Assembly: GCA_021852225.1 (NCBI GenBank)
Contig: JAJZOA010000166.1
Span: forward strand, 1 to 10,545
Direction: 5' to 3'
Length of the DNA: 10,545 nt
From: Planctomycetota bacterium
GTDB lineage: Bacteria > Planctomycetota > Phycisphaerae > WQYP01
This document shows, piece by piece, positions 1-7,430 of this stretch. The notes beneath the pieces were generated by a model. That model did no database searches, was not told the origin of the DNA, and was given only the letters and a program-made list of their open reading frames with translations. Both the position numbers and the translations under genes were made by a program. How positions within the stretch are numbered: the stretch's first letter is position 1; every line of letters begins with the position of its first letter.

Positions 1-41
1 CGAGGGTCGCGGCCCGGCGCCGCCGGCCGATTTGTGTTTGA

Positions 42-55
42 CGGCCCCAGGGCCG
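42..55 (-). terminator. GC hairpin directly after the bufB stop
   Basis: CGGCCC-CA-GGGCCG is a perfect 6-bp inverted repeat starting one base after the bufB stop codon. A second GC-rich self-complementary stretch (about 8-30) follows. There is no T tract, so it may be a weak terminator or only an mRNA-stabilising stem. Confidence 0.25.
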
Positions 56-931
56 CTATGGCCGGATTTGGCCGCCAACAATCTGGTGTTTTTCCTTTTT
101 TTGGTTTGTGACAAAACGGTTCGCTTTAAGCGCTTCATGGTGCACCTCTTCAAACGATGGAATATGGGCATCCCATTCCAGCAATGTGGATGTCGGCCCG
201 CAACGATTTATGGCATGGGCATAGAGCTTCCACACCGGGTCGAGTACGGGATGATCGTGGGTATCCAGAATATACTTTTCAAATTTGGAGTGGCCAGCAA
301 CATGAATCTGGCCCACCCGGTCAGGGGGAATTCCGTTCAGATAATCAACGGGATTAAAATTATGATTCTTTGAGGACACATAAATATTGTTCACATCCAG
401 AAGAATGCCGCAATCCGCCCGGTCCACCACTTCAGACAGAAACTCCCACTCCGTCATTTCGGATTGATGAAATTCGGCATAACTGCTCACATTTTCCACG
501 CATATCGGCACCTCCAGAAAATCCCGCGCCTGGCGAATGCGTTGCGCAGTAATCTTCGCGGCGGCAAAGGTGTAGGGCATCGGCAGCAGATCATGGCTGT
601 AAGTTCCATCCACACTGCCCCAGCACAAATGGTCAGAAAGGAATGGCGTTTTTGTACGTTTTACCAGTGACTTAAGCCGACGCAGGTGCTCGCGATTCAG
701 TTTATCCGCAGAGCCAAAATACATTGCCACGCCATGCTGTACCACCTGGTATTGTTCCATTATCTGGTCCAGAATCTGCAATGGTCGCCCCGCATCAACC
801 ATGTAATTTTCTGAAACAATTTCAAACCAGTCCACCGTCGGCTTTTTTGAAAGGATATGCTGATAATGGGGCACCCGAAGACCAATACCAACCCCCAAAT
901 TAGTAAAGCCGTTATGCGGATTCGCAGGCAT
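56..931 (-). CDS. bufB: BufB-like DUF692 / MNIO-family multinuclear iron oxidase that matures a bufferin
   Basis: This is a 291-residue cytoplasmic enzyme of the DUF692 family (MNIO: multinuclear non-heme iron oxidative enzymes). Characterised members convert precursor cysteines to thiooxazole-type rings, using iron and O2. The candidate metal ligands and hallmark motifs are in order: PHYQ (H22), the FEIVSENYM segment (E37, E41, N42), QHG (H66), SDH (H101), VEN (E146), LDVNN (D179, N181), HVAGH (H210, H214), DTHDHP (D223, H225, H227) and LEWD (E252, D254). The set looks complete and the length is normal for the family. I chose the ATG at 931 because GGAG lies 6 bases upstream. An in-frame ATG at 1000 would place a terminator-like hairpin inside the gene and has a poor ribosome site. 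The substrate is presumably the adjacent cysteine-rich precursor. The family call is firm. The bufferin role is inferred from that neighbour. Confidence 0.93.
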   Translation of the reverse strand: MPANPHNGFTNLGVGIGLRVPHYQHILSKKPTVDWFEIVSENYMVDAGRPLQILDQIMEQYQVVQHGVAMYFGSADKLNREHLRRLKSLVKRTKTPFLSDHLCWGSVDGTYSHDLLPMPYTFAAAKITAQRIRQARDFLEVPICVENVSSYAEFHQSEMTEWEFLSEVVDRADCGILLDVNNIYVSSKNHNFNPVDYLNGIPPDRVGQIHVAGHSKFEKYILDTHDHPVLDPVWKLYAHAINRCGPTSTLLEWDAHIPSFEEVHHEALKANRFVTNQKKEKHQIVGGQIRP

Positions 932-937
932 GTATGA

Positions 938-943
938 CTCCAG
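938..943 (-). promoter_or_regulatory. Ribosome binding site deciding the bufB start
   Basis: CTGGAG on the minus strand, 6 bases before the ATG at 931. It favours this start over the in-frame ATG at 1000, which has only a weak GAAGA just before it. Confidence 0.6.
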
Positions 944-986
944 AAAAAAACGGAAAGGGGCCGGGCCATTGGTCGACCCGCGCCCC
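944..986 (-). terminator. Intrinsic terminator-like hairpin between bufA2 and bufB
   Basis: Read on the minus strand, GGGGC at 986-982 pairs with GCCCC at 961-957. A further GGG/CCC pair inside (979-977 with 965-963) encloses the GGTCGACC palindrome. The stem is followed by TTTCCG and then seven T (950-944). The element lies entirely in the spacer after the precursor gene and ends at the bufB ribosome binding site. It is probably a leaky terminator setting the precursor:enzyme ratio. The stem has a small asymmetric bulge, so its strength is uncertain. Confidence 0.55.
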
Positions 987-1062
987 TGTGCGACAACCAT
1001 TCTTCAGATCAACCGAACCCCAACAGGATTGCGGTTCAAAAAACAGGGATTTTGGACTGATG

Positions 1063-1365
1063 TTACTGGCCACCGGTGGTCATCGGATTCTTGGGAATCA
1101 TCGTGTTGCAGCCGCCTTTACCCTTGCAGGAATTCTTACCCGCGCAGGAATGGGTGGCAGTTTTGCATCCGCCCTGACCTTTGCACTTGTTCAACCCCTT
1201 GCAATGATGAGCGCCCGCAGCCATGGTTGTGAAGCCAGCCGTCGCCTGCATTCCGGCAATACTCAACGAACCACTGGATGCGTGTGCCGCGCCAGCCAGC
1301 ATACCAACGACCGCAATGCCGGCAAGCGTAGCGGTTGTACCCGCAATGTTTTTATTGATTTTCAT
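1063..1365 (-). CDS. bufA2: BufA2-like bufferin precursor peptide (cysteine-rich, exported RiPP)
   Basis: This is a 100-residue precursor. Residues 1-29 form a signal peptide: a basic start MKINKN, a hydrophobic core and an AHA cleavage motif. A Gly/Ala/Met-rich linker follows. The core holds exactly six cysteines (C55, C61, C67, C74, C80, C86) in two triads of the form C-x5-C-x5-C, read as CKGLNKCKGQGGC and CAGKNSCKGKGGC. This CKG-x-N-x-CKG-x-GGC pattern is typical of BufA2-type bufferins, which are periplasmic copper-binding RiPPs whose cysteines are modified by an MNIO enzyme. The start at 1365 has AAGGA about 7 bases upstream. An in-frame ATG at 1422 would put 19 residues before the signal peptide and is unlikely. 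It is followed 131 bases downstream by bufB. Copper as the bound metal is inferred from the family; other metals are possible. Confidence 0.9.
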   Translation of the reverse strand: MKINKNIAGTTATLAGIAVVGMLAGAAHASSGSLSIAGMQATAGFTTMAAGAHHCKGLNKCKGQGGCKTATHSCAGKNSCKGKGGCNTMIPKNPMTTGGQ

Positions 1366-1407
1366 TTCAAGTTCCTTAAAAAGAGTGTGATTCAACAATT
1401 TTCCAGA

Positions 1408-1421
1408 TGTTAACATTAACA
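1408..1421. promoter_or_regulatory. Palindromic operator candidate upstream of bufA2
   Basis: TGTTAA-CA-TTAACA is a perfect 6-2-6 palindrome about 43-56 bases before the bufA2 start, where a repressor or activator dimer could bind. No regulator gene is present in the window, so the binding factor is unknown. Confidence 0.35.
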
Positions 1422-1925
1422 CCCGAATACATATTCATATCCTGGGCGTTCAGCCCCATATTGAGGCCGGTTTCAACCCATTTGATCCATTGATTAACGT
1501 CATTTGTTCCGGTTCACTCGTCCTTTCCGGTAATTTTACCCTGACTGACTTCGGTCATTGACTGCCCGAATCACCGTCGTCCGGAACAGTTGACGCATCA
1601 GCATTGTTTTGCGTTCATACCTTGCGACTTTGGAGATACCTGAGCAATCGCCTTAAGGCATTCGGCATAGTGTGAAATGATCGTCAGCTCATTGTTCACA
1701 CCACCCAACGCTCCGGGCTGGAATGGCTCGGCATTACCCAGCCGCGCCCGCCTGGATGGTTAGTCGGAGGCTGTAGTCAGGTCTTACACATATACCCCGA
1801 ATAATTTTAGGCAGGCCCCTGCCGTCTGGCGCATTTTACCTTTAATGATCAGAATACCGGACAGGCTGGAACCGGAAATTTGATGAAACGGGAAGGGAAG
1901 ACCGGTTGACCCACTTTTCATTTCA

Positions 1926-1993
1926 GAAAAAGCGCTGCCATTTTTGAACTGAGCCTTGTCGGACGGGGCGGCCGCCCCCGATGCGCTTTTTCC
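1926..1993 (+). repeat. Nested inverted repeat in the leader of the arsenic operon
   Basis: GAAAAAGCGC (1926-1935) and GCGCTTTTTC (1984-1993) are exact reverse complements. Between them sits the 14-bp palindrome GGGGCGGCCGCCCC (1965-1978), flanked by TCG/CGA. On the plus strand this resembles a terminator: a GC stem followed 7-8 bases later by TTTTT. No plus-strand gene precedes it. It could be a leader attenuator, or a boundary element for transcripts started further upstream. Confidence 0.4.
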
Positions 1994-2088
1994 ATTGCGT
2001 TATCCGCTAAGGCTGGTAACGCATAGAATCCGCACGCGCCCGCAGATGGATCACACCTCGCAAAAGACCGCCCACACCGGATATCCAT

Positions 2089-2094
2089 TATAAT
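2089..2094 (+). promoter_or_regulatory. Candidate -10 box of the arsenic operon
   Basis: A perfect TATAAT lies 105 bases before the MFS start. No good -35 is found 16-18 bases upstream, so it would need an activator or be fortuitous. Confidence 0.25.
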
Positions 2095-2198
2095 CCGGCC
2101 AGCCCTGTAAGATTCGCGACCCGTCGGCGACTAATCGCACAGCCAGCCGCGAGTGCGGGCGGTCGAATTACATAATCTATGTTCAAAGGATATAGTTA

Positions 2199-3458
2199 AT
2201 GCTGCACGGCACAACCGAAAACTCCTTATCTTCCCACATAACTCCCGCACGCGATGTTCGCACGATTATCTTCATCGCTTTCCTTGGACTATTCCTTTCA
2301 GGCTATAACAACTTCATGATCGCCATTGCTCTTATCGAACTTCAGCCGCGCTTCGATCTTGGACCGGTGGCATTGGGAATGATTCTGGCCGCGACTTTTA
2401 TGGGCATGCTCGTCGGCGGGGTTACCCTCGGCCATCTGGCCGACAAAATCGGCCGCCGTCCAGCCATGATCATCAACACTGCGGCCGTCGCAATTTTTGC
2501 CCTTTTGTCCGGTATAGTCACCAACCCGATCGAACTGATTGTCATGCGTCTGCTGATAGGCATTGGCATTGGCGCTGGATATCCCATTGGGTCTTCCTTT
2601 GTGGCCGATGTCAGCACCGCCAGCGCACGCGGCCGAAATATGACCTTGGCGTTTTGCGGCTGGGGATTTGGCGCCTTGGGGTGCGGCCTGACGGGGTGGC
2701 TGCTGTTAACCATTTGCCCGCCTGTAGTCGGTTGGCGATACATGCTCGCATCGGGGGCGGTTCCGGCACTGGTGGCACTTGTGGTAATTACAATCCGAAA
2801 ACTGCCGGAATCCCATTCCTGGAAACATTGCCGCACACTCGAAGCACTTCCATTCCGTGCCCTGTTTCGACCGGGGATCGGACGCTTAACACTGGCCGCT
2901 TTGCTTCCATGGTTTCTGATGGATTTGCCGGTTTACGGCATCGGGCTGCTAATGCCCACTTTGCTTAAGGAACTTCATGTTGGTGGCTCAAACATTGTGG
3001 TATTGAGCACCTGTATATTGTCGCTGTTTACGCTTGTTGGCTTTTTTTTCGCGTACCTTACTATTGACCGCATGGGCCGAAGGCCGCTTCAGATCATTGG
3101 TTTTCTGGGCATGGCGGTTCTTTTTGGCATTTTAGCGATGGAAGGAACCGGCATCCATCTATTTCTGCTGCTGGCATTGTTCGCGGGAATTCAGGTGTTT
3201 GTGAATGCCGGCCCCAACACCACAACATGGATTGTCGCCGCCGAGGTTTTTCCGACCCGTTTGCGAGCCAGAGGCCAAGGCAGCGCTACCGCGTTTTCCC
3301 GAATTGGTGCCGCTTCCGGCGCCTTTTTTCTGCCTGTTATAAATGCCAGGGCGGGCCTGAGCACCGCATTTACGCTGGTTGCCATTGCCAGCGTTCTTGC
3401 GGCTATAATTACTTTGATCTATTTGCCGGAAACGGCACGGCAGGAATTGCCGCATTAA
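2199..3458 (+). CDS. MFS transporter related to phosphate:H+ symporters, first gene of the arsenosugar operon
   Basis: This is a 419-residue inner-membrane protein with about 12 membrane segments and clear MFS signatures: GHLADKIGRRP (78-88), RLLIGIGIGAGYPIGSSF (117-134), LPES (202-205), DRMGRRP (290-296), AAEVFPTRLRARGQG (347-361) and LPET (409-412). The NAGPNTTT, WFLMDLPVYG and GYP segments resemble the phosphate:H+ symporter group (Pht1/PHS) rather than drug exporters. From memory of the fungal PiPT structure, the W-D-Y set (W238, D242, Y246), the GYP tyrosine (Y128) and the NxGPN asparagine are kept. The usual Asp before that Tyr is Gly (G127), and the Gln in FxxQGFG is Trp (W155). The substrate is therefore probably not plain phosphate. 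Arsenate, methylated arsenic or an arsenosugar is a reasonable guess. AAAGGA precedes the ATG. arsM follows 20 bases later. Confidence 0.88.
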   Translation: MLHGTTENSLSSHITPARDVRTIIFIAFLGLFLSGYNNFMIAIALIELQPRFDLGPVALGMILAATFMGMLVGGVTLGHLADKIGRRPAMIINTAAVAIFALLSGIVTNPIELIVMRLLIGIGIGAGYPIGSSFVADVSTASARGRNMTLAFCGWGFGALGCGLTGWLLLTICPPVVGWRYMLASGAVPALVALVVITIRKLPESHSWKHCRTLEALPFRALFRPGIGRLTLAALLPWFLMDLPVYGIGLLMPTLLKELHVGGSNIVVLSTCILSLFTLVGFFFAYLTIDRMGRRPLQIIGFLGMAVLFGILAMEGTGIHLFLLLALFAGIQVFVNAGPNTTTWIVAAEVFPTRLRARGQGSATAFSRIGAASGAFFLPVINARAGLSTAFTLVAIASVLAAIITLIYLPETARQELPH

Positions 3459-3478
3459 TTGCAATAAAGGAGCGCATT

Positions 3479-4645
3479 ATGGCAGATGCCGTCAGCAGTG
3501 TGGTTGATTCCGTCCGCAATACCTATTCGGATGCGGCGCGGCAGCGACAGGAAAACCTCTGCTGCCCGGTTGTCTACGATCCGAAATACCTGAAGGTCAT
3601 TCCCAAGGAAGTCCTGGAACGGGATTATGGCTGCGGCGATCCTTCACAATTTCTACGCAACGGTGATACGGTGCTGGATCTTGGCTCCGGCGGTGGAAAA
3701 ATCTGCTTTATCGCGGCCCAGGTCGTTGGACCTGCCGGCCGTGTGATTGGCGTGGACATGACCGATGACATGCTGGAACTCGCTCGCCGCAGCAAAACTG
3801 TTGTCGCACAGGAAATCGGTTACGACAACGTCGATTTTCGCAAAGGGATGATTCAGGACCTGCGGCTTGATCTGGCGGATACCGAAACATTCCTGGCCGC
3901 CCATCCAATTGCGACCTTGACGGATCTGCACCGGTTTGAAGCGCACCAGCAGCGGCAGCGCCACCAGCGGCCACTGGTGGCCGATGAATCTGTCGATGTA
4001 ATTGTATCCAACTGTGTGCTGAATCTGGTTGCGCCAACAGAAAAGGCGCGGATGTTTACGGAAATGTTCCGAGTTTTGCGTACCGGCGGCCGCGTTGCGA
4101 TAAGCGATATTGTAAGCGACGAAGATGTCCCTGCCGATATGCGCGGCGATCCGGATCTGTGGTCCGGCTGCGTCAGTGGAGCCTTGCGCGAGGATGAATT
4201 TCTGGAAGCTTTTGAACGCGCCGGCTTTTTTGGAATTCACCTGGCCAAACGGGATTCGACCCCCTGGCGAACCGTGCGAGGCATTGAATTCCGCAGTGTG
4301 ACCGTAACCGCCCACAAGGGGAAACAAGGCCCCTGCCTGGAGAAAAATCAGGCGGTTATTTATGCCGGCCCGTGGAAACAGGTAGTGGATGATGATGGTC
4401 ATATTCTGCTGCGCGGCAAACGTATGGCCGTATGTGATAAAACGTTTCGCATCATGACCAGTCCGCAGGGGCCTTACGCCCAGGATATTTGCGGCATTGA
4501 ACCGGTGACCGAAGTCCCGGCAGACCAAATTAAACCTTTTGCCTGCAAGGGCATCAGCCTGCGCGACGTCCGGCAGACCAAGGGGCACGACTACACGGCC
4601 AGCTCCCAGGCCGTCGCATCTTGTACCACCGACGGGTGCTGTTGA
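3479..4645 (+). CDS. arsM: ArsM-type arsenite S-adenosylmethionine methyltransferase (arsenosugar pathway form)
   Basis: This 388-residue cytoplasmic enzyme methylates As(III) using SAM to give mono- and dimethylated arsenic. The SAM-binding motif VLDLGSGGG is at 65-73, with the acidic end of the next strand at GVDMTDDML (91-99). The As(III)-binding cysteines of ArsM are visible: the CC pair in NLCCP (28-29), C179 in SNCVLNL and C231 in SGCVSGAL. After about residue 275 comes a C-terminal domain ([18 protein letters not shown], then [12 protein letters not shown]) seen in the ArsM form that accompanies ArsS. The protein ends in a short cysteine-rich tail, CTTDGCC. The ATG at 3479 has AAAGGAG 6 bases upstream. 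The frame stays open further upstream but would overlap the MFS gene by some 230 bases. arsS lies 55 bases downstream, which strongly supports an arsenosugar role over simple detoxification. Confidence 0.95.
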   Translation: MADAVSSVVDSVRNTYSDAARQRQENLCCPVVYDPKYLKVIPKEVLERDYGCGDPSQFLRNGDTVLDLGSGGGKICFIAAQVVGPAGRVIGVDMTDDMLELARRSKTVVAQEIGYDNVDFRKGMIQDLRLDLADTETFLAAHPIATLTDLHRFEAHQQRQRHQRPLVADESVDVIVSNCVLNLVAPTEKARMFTEMFRVLRTGGRVAISDIVSDEDVPADMRGDPDLWSGCVSGALREDEFLEAFERAGFFGIHLAKRDSTPWRTVRGIEFRSVTVTAHKGKQGPCLEKNQAVIYAGPWKQVVDDDGHILLRGKRMAVCDKTFRIMTSPQGPYAQDICGIEPVTEVPADQIKPFACKGISLRDVRQTKGHDYTASSQAVASCTTDGCC

Positions 4646-4700
4646 AAGACAATTGTTATTCCATTCTTACCTGTTATATGGCCGCCCACCAAGGAACTTC

Positions 4701-5744
4701 ATGATGAACCTGCAAATCTTAAACGCCCCGTTGGAAAACCGTTTTGACCAGCGTCTGGCCGCGTCCGGTCAACAGGAGTTCTCCGGGCAAAGCCTGGGCA
4801 CTGTACAGGTAAACATTGGTCTGAAGTGCAATTTGGCCTGTCACCACTGCCATGTCGAATCTTCCCCCAAACGCACCGAAGAAATGAGCTGGGAAACCAT
4901 GGAATGGGTCCTGGCGGCGGCCCGGCGAGCCAAAGCCCGCACACTGGATATCACCGGCGGTGCCCCCGAAATGAATCCACAATTCCGCCGTTTGGTTATC
5001 GCCGCCCGCCAACAGGGGCTGGAGGTCATGGTGCGCACCAATTTAACGATTATGCTTGAAGAGGGTTTTACCGATCTGCCGGAATTCTATGCGGCCCATG
5101 GCGTGCATCTGATCGCTTCATTGCCGTGCTATCTGGAAACCAATGTGGACCGCCAACGCGGCAAGCATGTCTACCAGGAAAGTATTGATGTGATTCTGAA
5201 GCTTAATGCTAAAGGCTACGGCATTAACCCGCATTTGCCGCTGGACCTGGTTTATAACCCCGGCGGCCCATCGCTCCCGCCGGATCAGGCTCGGCTGGAA
5301 ACCGCCTATCGCGGGGAATTGTCCAAGCGTTTCGGCATTCAGTTCACGAAGCTATATACCATCACCAATCTGCCACTGGGCCGGTTCCTGCACGATCTTC
5401 AAAGACAGGGTTATGCGGAGAAATACCAAGTGCTTCTGGAAAACGCCTTTAACCCGGACACACTGGACGCATTGATGTGCCGCCATCAACTGCATGTCGG
5501 CTGGGATGGAAGTCTTTATGATTGTGATTTTAATTATGCCCTGAAGCTGCCAGCGCAAGGCCGGCCCCACATCCGCGATTTTGACCCCGCCACATTTCTT
5601 GCGCGGCGGATAGCCACCGGCGATCACTGTTTCGGCTGCACGGCGGGCTGCGGGTCTTCCTGCGGCGGAAGCCTGGTGGAAAATTCCGCCGCCGGTTCCG
5701 GCATTGATTTACAAAACAACTGTAAGACCGGGGCCTCCGCATAG
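4701..5744 (+). CDS. arsS: Arsenosugar biosynthesis radical SAM protein ArsS
   Basis: This is a 347-residue radical SAM enzyme. The [4Fe-4S] motif is C43-NLA-C47-HH-C50, followed by the SAM-binding ITGGAPEMNPQFR stretch (84-96). The C-terminal part is cysteine-rich: C260, C275, then C310-x2-C313-x3-C317-x3-C321 in the CFGCTAGCGSSCGG segment. This matches the family once called DUF3641 or rSAM/selenodomain, and suggests an extra cluster or metal site. ArsS is known to join a 5'-deoxyadenosyl group to dimethylated arsenic, giving the first arsenosugar intermediate, so it acts directly after ArsM. The start at 4701 has AAGGAA 4 bases upstream; the next codon is also ATG. The frame is open further upstream but would overlap arsM. 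C317 is where I recall a small residue (Ala or Ser) in other members. Confidence 0.94.
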   Translation: MMNLQILNAPLENRFDQRLAASGQQEFSGQSLGTVQVNIGLKCNLACHHCHVESSPKRTEEMSWETMEWVLAAARRAKARTLDITGGAPEMNPQFRRLVIAARQQGLEVMVRTNLTIMLEEGFTDLPEFYAAHGVHLIASLPCYLETNVDRQRGKHVYQESIDVILKLNAKGYGINPHLPLDLVYNPGGPSLPPDQARLETAYRGELSKRFGIQFTKLYTITNLPLGRFLHDLQRQGYAEKYQVLLENAFNPDTLDALMCRHQLHVGWDGSLYDCDFNYALKLPAQGRPHIRDFDPATFLARRIATGDHCFGCTAGCGSSCGGSLVENSAAGSGIDLQNNCKTGASA

Positions 5745-5816
5745 ACTAATCGGGAGTGACGTGCGGAAGGAAAGTGTTGTTTCCGCGCACAAATGAACTC
5801 GTTTGGAAATGCGGCA

Positions 5817-7430
5817 ATGTCAACATCGAAAAAAGCATCGGGCGTAGCCCAAATCGTTCAAGTTCTTGCAATGCTGGGCATTATCGCGGCTCTGGTTATT
5901 ATTTCCCGGATCCTGCCTGTGGGGCAGGGGATCGCACATCTGCATGGCTGGCTGAATCACCTTGGACTGGTCGGTATTGGTGCCTACATCCTGATTTACA
6001 TCGTCGCCACAGTTTTACTGGTTCCCGGCGCGGCCATCACGCTTCTGGCCGGCGTGTTGTATGGCCCGCTCTGGGGTACACTGATTGTCTCCATCGGGGC
6101 CACACTTGGCGCGTCGGCCGCCTTTTTGCTGGGCCGTTTCGCATTCCGTGCGGGCGTGGAACGGGCGACCGGGAAAAATCCGAAATTCAAGGCAATTGAC
6201 GCGGCCATTGGTACCAACGGCTGGAAAATTGTTGCGTTATTGCGGCTTTCGCCGGTGGTGCCATTTAACCTAAGCAACTACTTTTTCGGCTTAACCGGCA
6301 TCGGCTTTGGACCTTATGTGTTGGCAAGCTGGATATGTATGTTGCCGGGCACACTTCTTTATGTTTACCTGGGCTATGCCGCCAGTCAGGCCGCGGGCGG
6401 CGGAGGGCAGTCCGTCGGCTGGCTGCATTGGACGCTGGTCTGCGTCGGACTGGCGATCATCCTGCTGGTTACCATTTATATCACCCGTCTGGCCAAACGC
6501 GCGTTGGTCAATGCATCTGGAGTTGCTGAAATGCCGCAAACAGATCAGCCCACACAGCTTGTCTCGACCGGCTGGACAAAGCGCACCACGGTACTGGCGG
6601 CAATTGCGGTCCTGATGCTAAGCGTTGCCGCCTGCACCTGGATCAAACGGTCCGCACTAGTCGGCCTGTTCGGCCCGCCACCGGTGAAACTCGTTAATAA
6701 ATTCCACAACAGACCGGGCGGTCCGGTGTTCAGCAATCATGAATTTAACACAGTGGTTTCCACGTACGTGCACCCCGGCGGATGGGTCAATTATGTTGGC
6801 CTGGCTGCGCATCCGCAAAAACTGAATGCCTATATCGCCTCCCTGGCCAACGCACCTTTTGCGCAACTTGGTCGCAATCAAAAGCTGGCCCTGCTGATTA
6901 ACGCATACAACGCCTGCACCCTGCGGCTGATTCTGGATTATTATCCGCACATCAAATCCATCATGGATATTCCATCAGACAAACGCTGGGCCGCTGTTCG
7001 CTGGAACATTGGCGGAAAGCTCTACAGTCTGGAAAATATTGAGCTTATGCTGCGTGCCGATTTTGCCGATCCGCGCATTCACTTCGCCATTGTGTGCGCG
7101 TCCATCGGTTGCCCGCCCATTCGCCAGCAGGCTTACGAAGGCGACACGGTTGAGGTGCAACTGCAAAGTCAGGCGGAATATGTCAACAACAATGCCCGCT
7201 GGTTGCGTTTCAGCAAATCGGGCAAAACCGTTCATCTGACGAAACTTTACGACTGGTACGGCGGAGATTTCACCCAGGCGGCAGGATCCGTGCTTAAATT
7301 CGCGGCACGCTACAACAAACAGCTTGCCGCAGACATTGCCGCGGATAAACCGCCCCAAATTGTATTTAAATCTTACAACTGGAATTTGAACAGCATACAA
7401 AATGAACCTGCATCTGGAATACAACGATGA
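5817..7430 (+). CDS. TVP38/TMEM64 (DedA-like) membrane protein fused to a DUF547 domain
   Basis: This is a 537-residue, two-part membrane protein. The first half (about 10-230) is a TVP38/TMEM64 (SNARE-associated/DedA-superfamily) domain. It has an initial membrane segment, VPGAAITLLAGVLYGPLWG with a glycine-rich re-entrant pattern, FLLGR, and LRLSPVVPFNLSNYFFGL. A further hydrophobic segment at about 258-274 (TVLAAIAVLMLSVAACTWI) leads into a DUF547 domain (about 295-525) with LLINAYNACTLRLIL and DPRIHFAIVCASIGCPPIR. DUF547 is therefore probably periplasmic or membrane-apposed. Its activity is unknown. GGAA 8-9 bases before the ATG at 5817 favours this start over the ATG at 5793, which has no ribosome site. 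The stop overlaps the next start by 4 bases. It may be a membrane partner for a later arsenosugar or arsenolipid step, but this is inference. Confidence 0.85.
   Translation: MSTSKKASGVAQIVQVLAMLGIIAALVIISRILPVGQGIAHLHGWLNHLGLVGIGAYILIYIVATVLLVPGAAITLLAGVLYGPLWGTLIVSIGATLGASAAFLLGRFAFRAGVERATGKNPKFKAIDAAIGTNGWKIVALLRLSPVVPFNLSNYFFGLTGIGFGPYVLASWICMLPGTLLYVYLGYAASQAAGGGGQSVGWLHWTLVCVGLAIILLVTIYITRLAKRALVNASGVAEMPQTDQPTQLVSTGWTKRTTVLAAIAVLMLSVAACTWIKRSALVGLFGPPPVKLVNKFHNRPGGPVFSNHEFNTVVSTYVHPGGWVNYVGLAAHPQKLNAYIASLANAPFAQLGRNQKLALLINAYNACTLRLILDYYPHIKSIMDIPSDKRWAAVRWNIGGKLYSLENIELMLRADFADPRIHFAIVCASIGCPPIRQQAYEGDTVEVQLQSQAEYVNNNARWLRFSKSGKTVHLTKLYDWYGGDFTQAAGSVLKFAARYNKQLAADIAADKPPQIVFKSYNWNLNSIQNEPASGIQR

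Larger units (their letters stand above)
1366..2198. other. Long divergent intergenic region with several palindromes, no gene seen
   Basis: About 830 bases separate bufA2 (minus) from the arsenic operon (plus). I see no open frame of convincing length or composition on either strand. It contains several inverted repeats: TGTTAACATTAACA (1408-1421), GCCTTAAGGC (1650-1659), GGCAGGCCCCTGCC (1810-1823), GGGGCGGCCGCCCC (1965-1978), and a 10-bp repeat flanking the last one (1926-1935 with 1984-1993). It must hold both operon promoters. No strong -35/-10 pair was found for either. Confidence 0.6.

Noticed and set aside
1..138. Minus-strand frame starting at 138 (46 codons, Lys/Arg-rich, running off the window) with an AGAGGTG ribosome-like site, possible bufC start
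   Set aside because: It overlaps bufB by 83 bases, is low-complexity and basic, and does not resemble the DUF2063 N-terminus expected for BufC.
934..1413. Long plus-strand frame opposite bufA2
   Set aside because: It is the antisense shadow of bufA2 and its spacer, with no ribosome site and no recognisable domain.
1968..1975. NotI site GCGGCCGC, possible cloning scar
   Set aside because: It is the centre of a longer natural GC palindrome, with no vector-like sequence around it.
3653..4588. 311-codon minus-strand frame opposite arsM
   Set aside because: It is the shadow of the clearly recognisable ArsM reading frame, kept open by codon bias.
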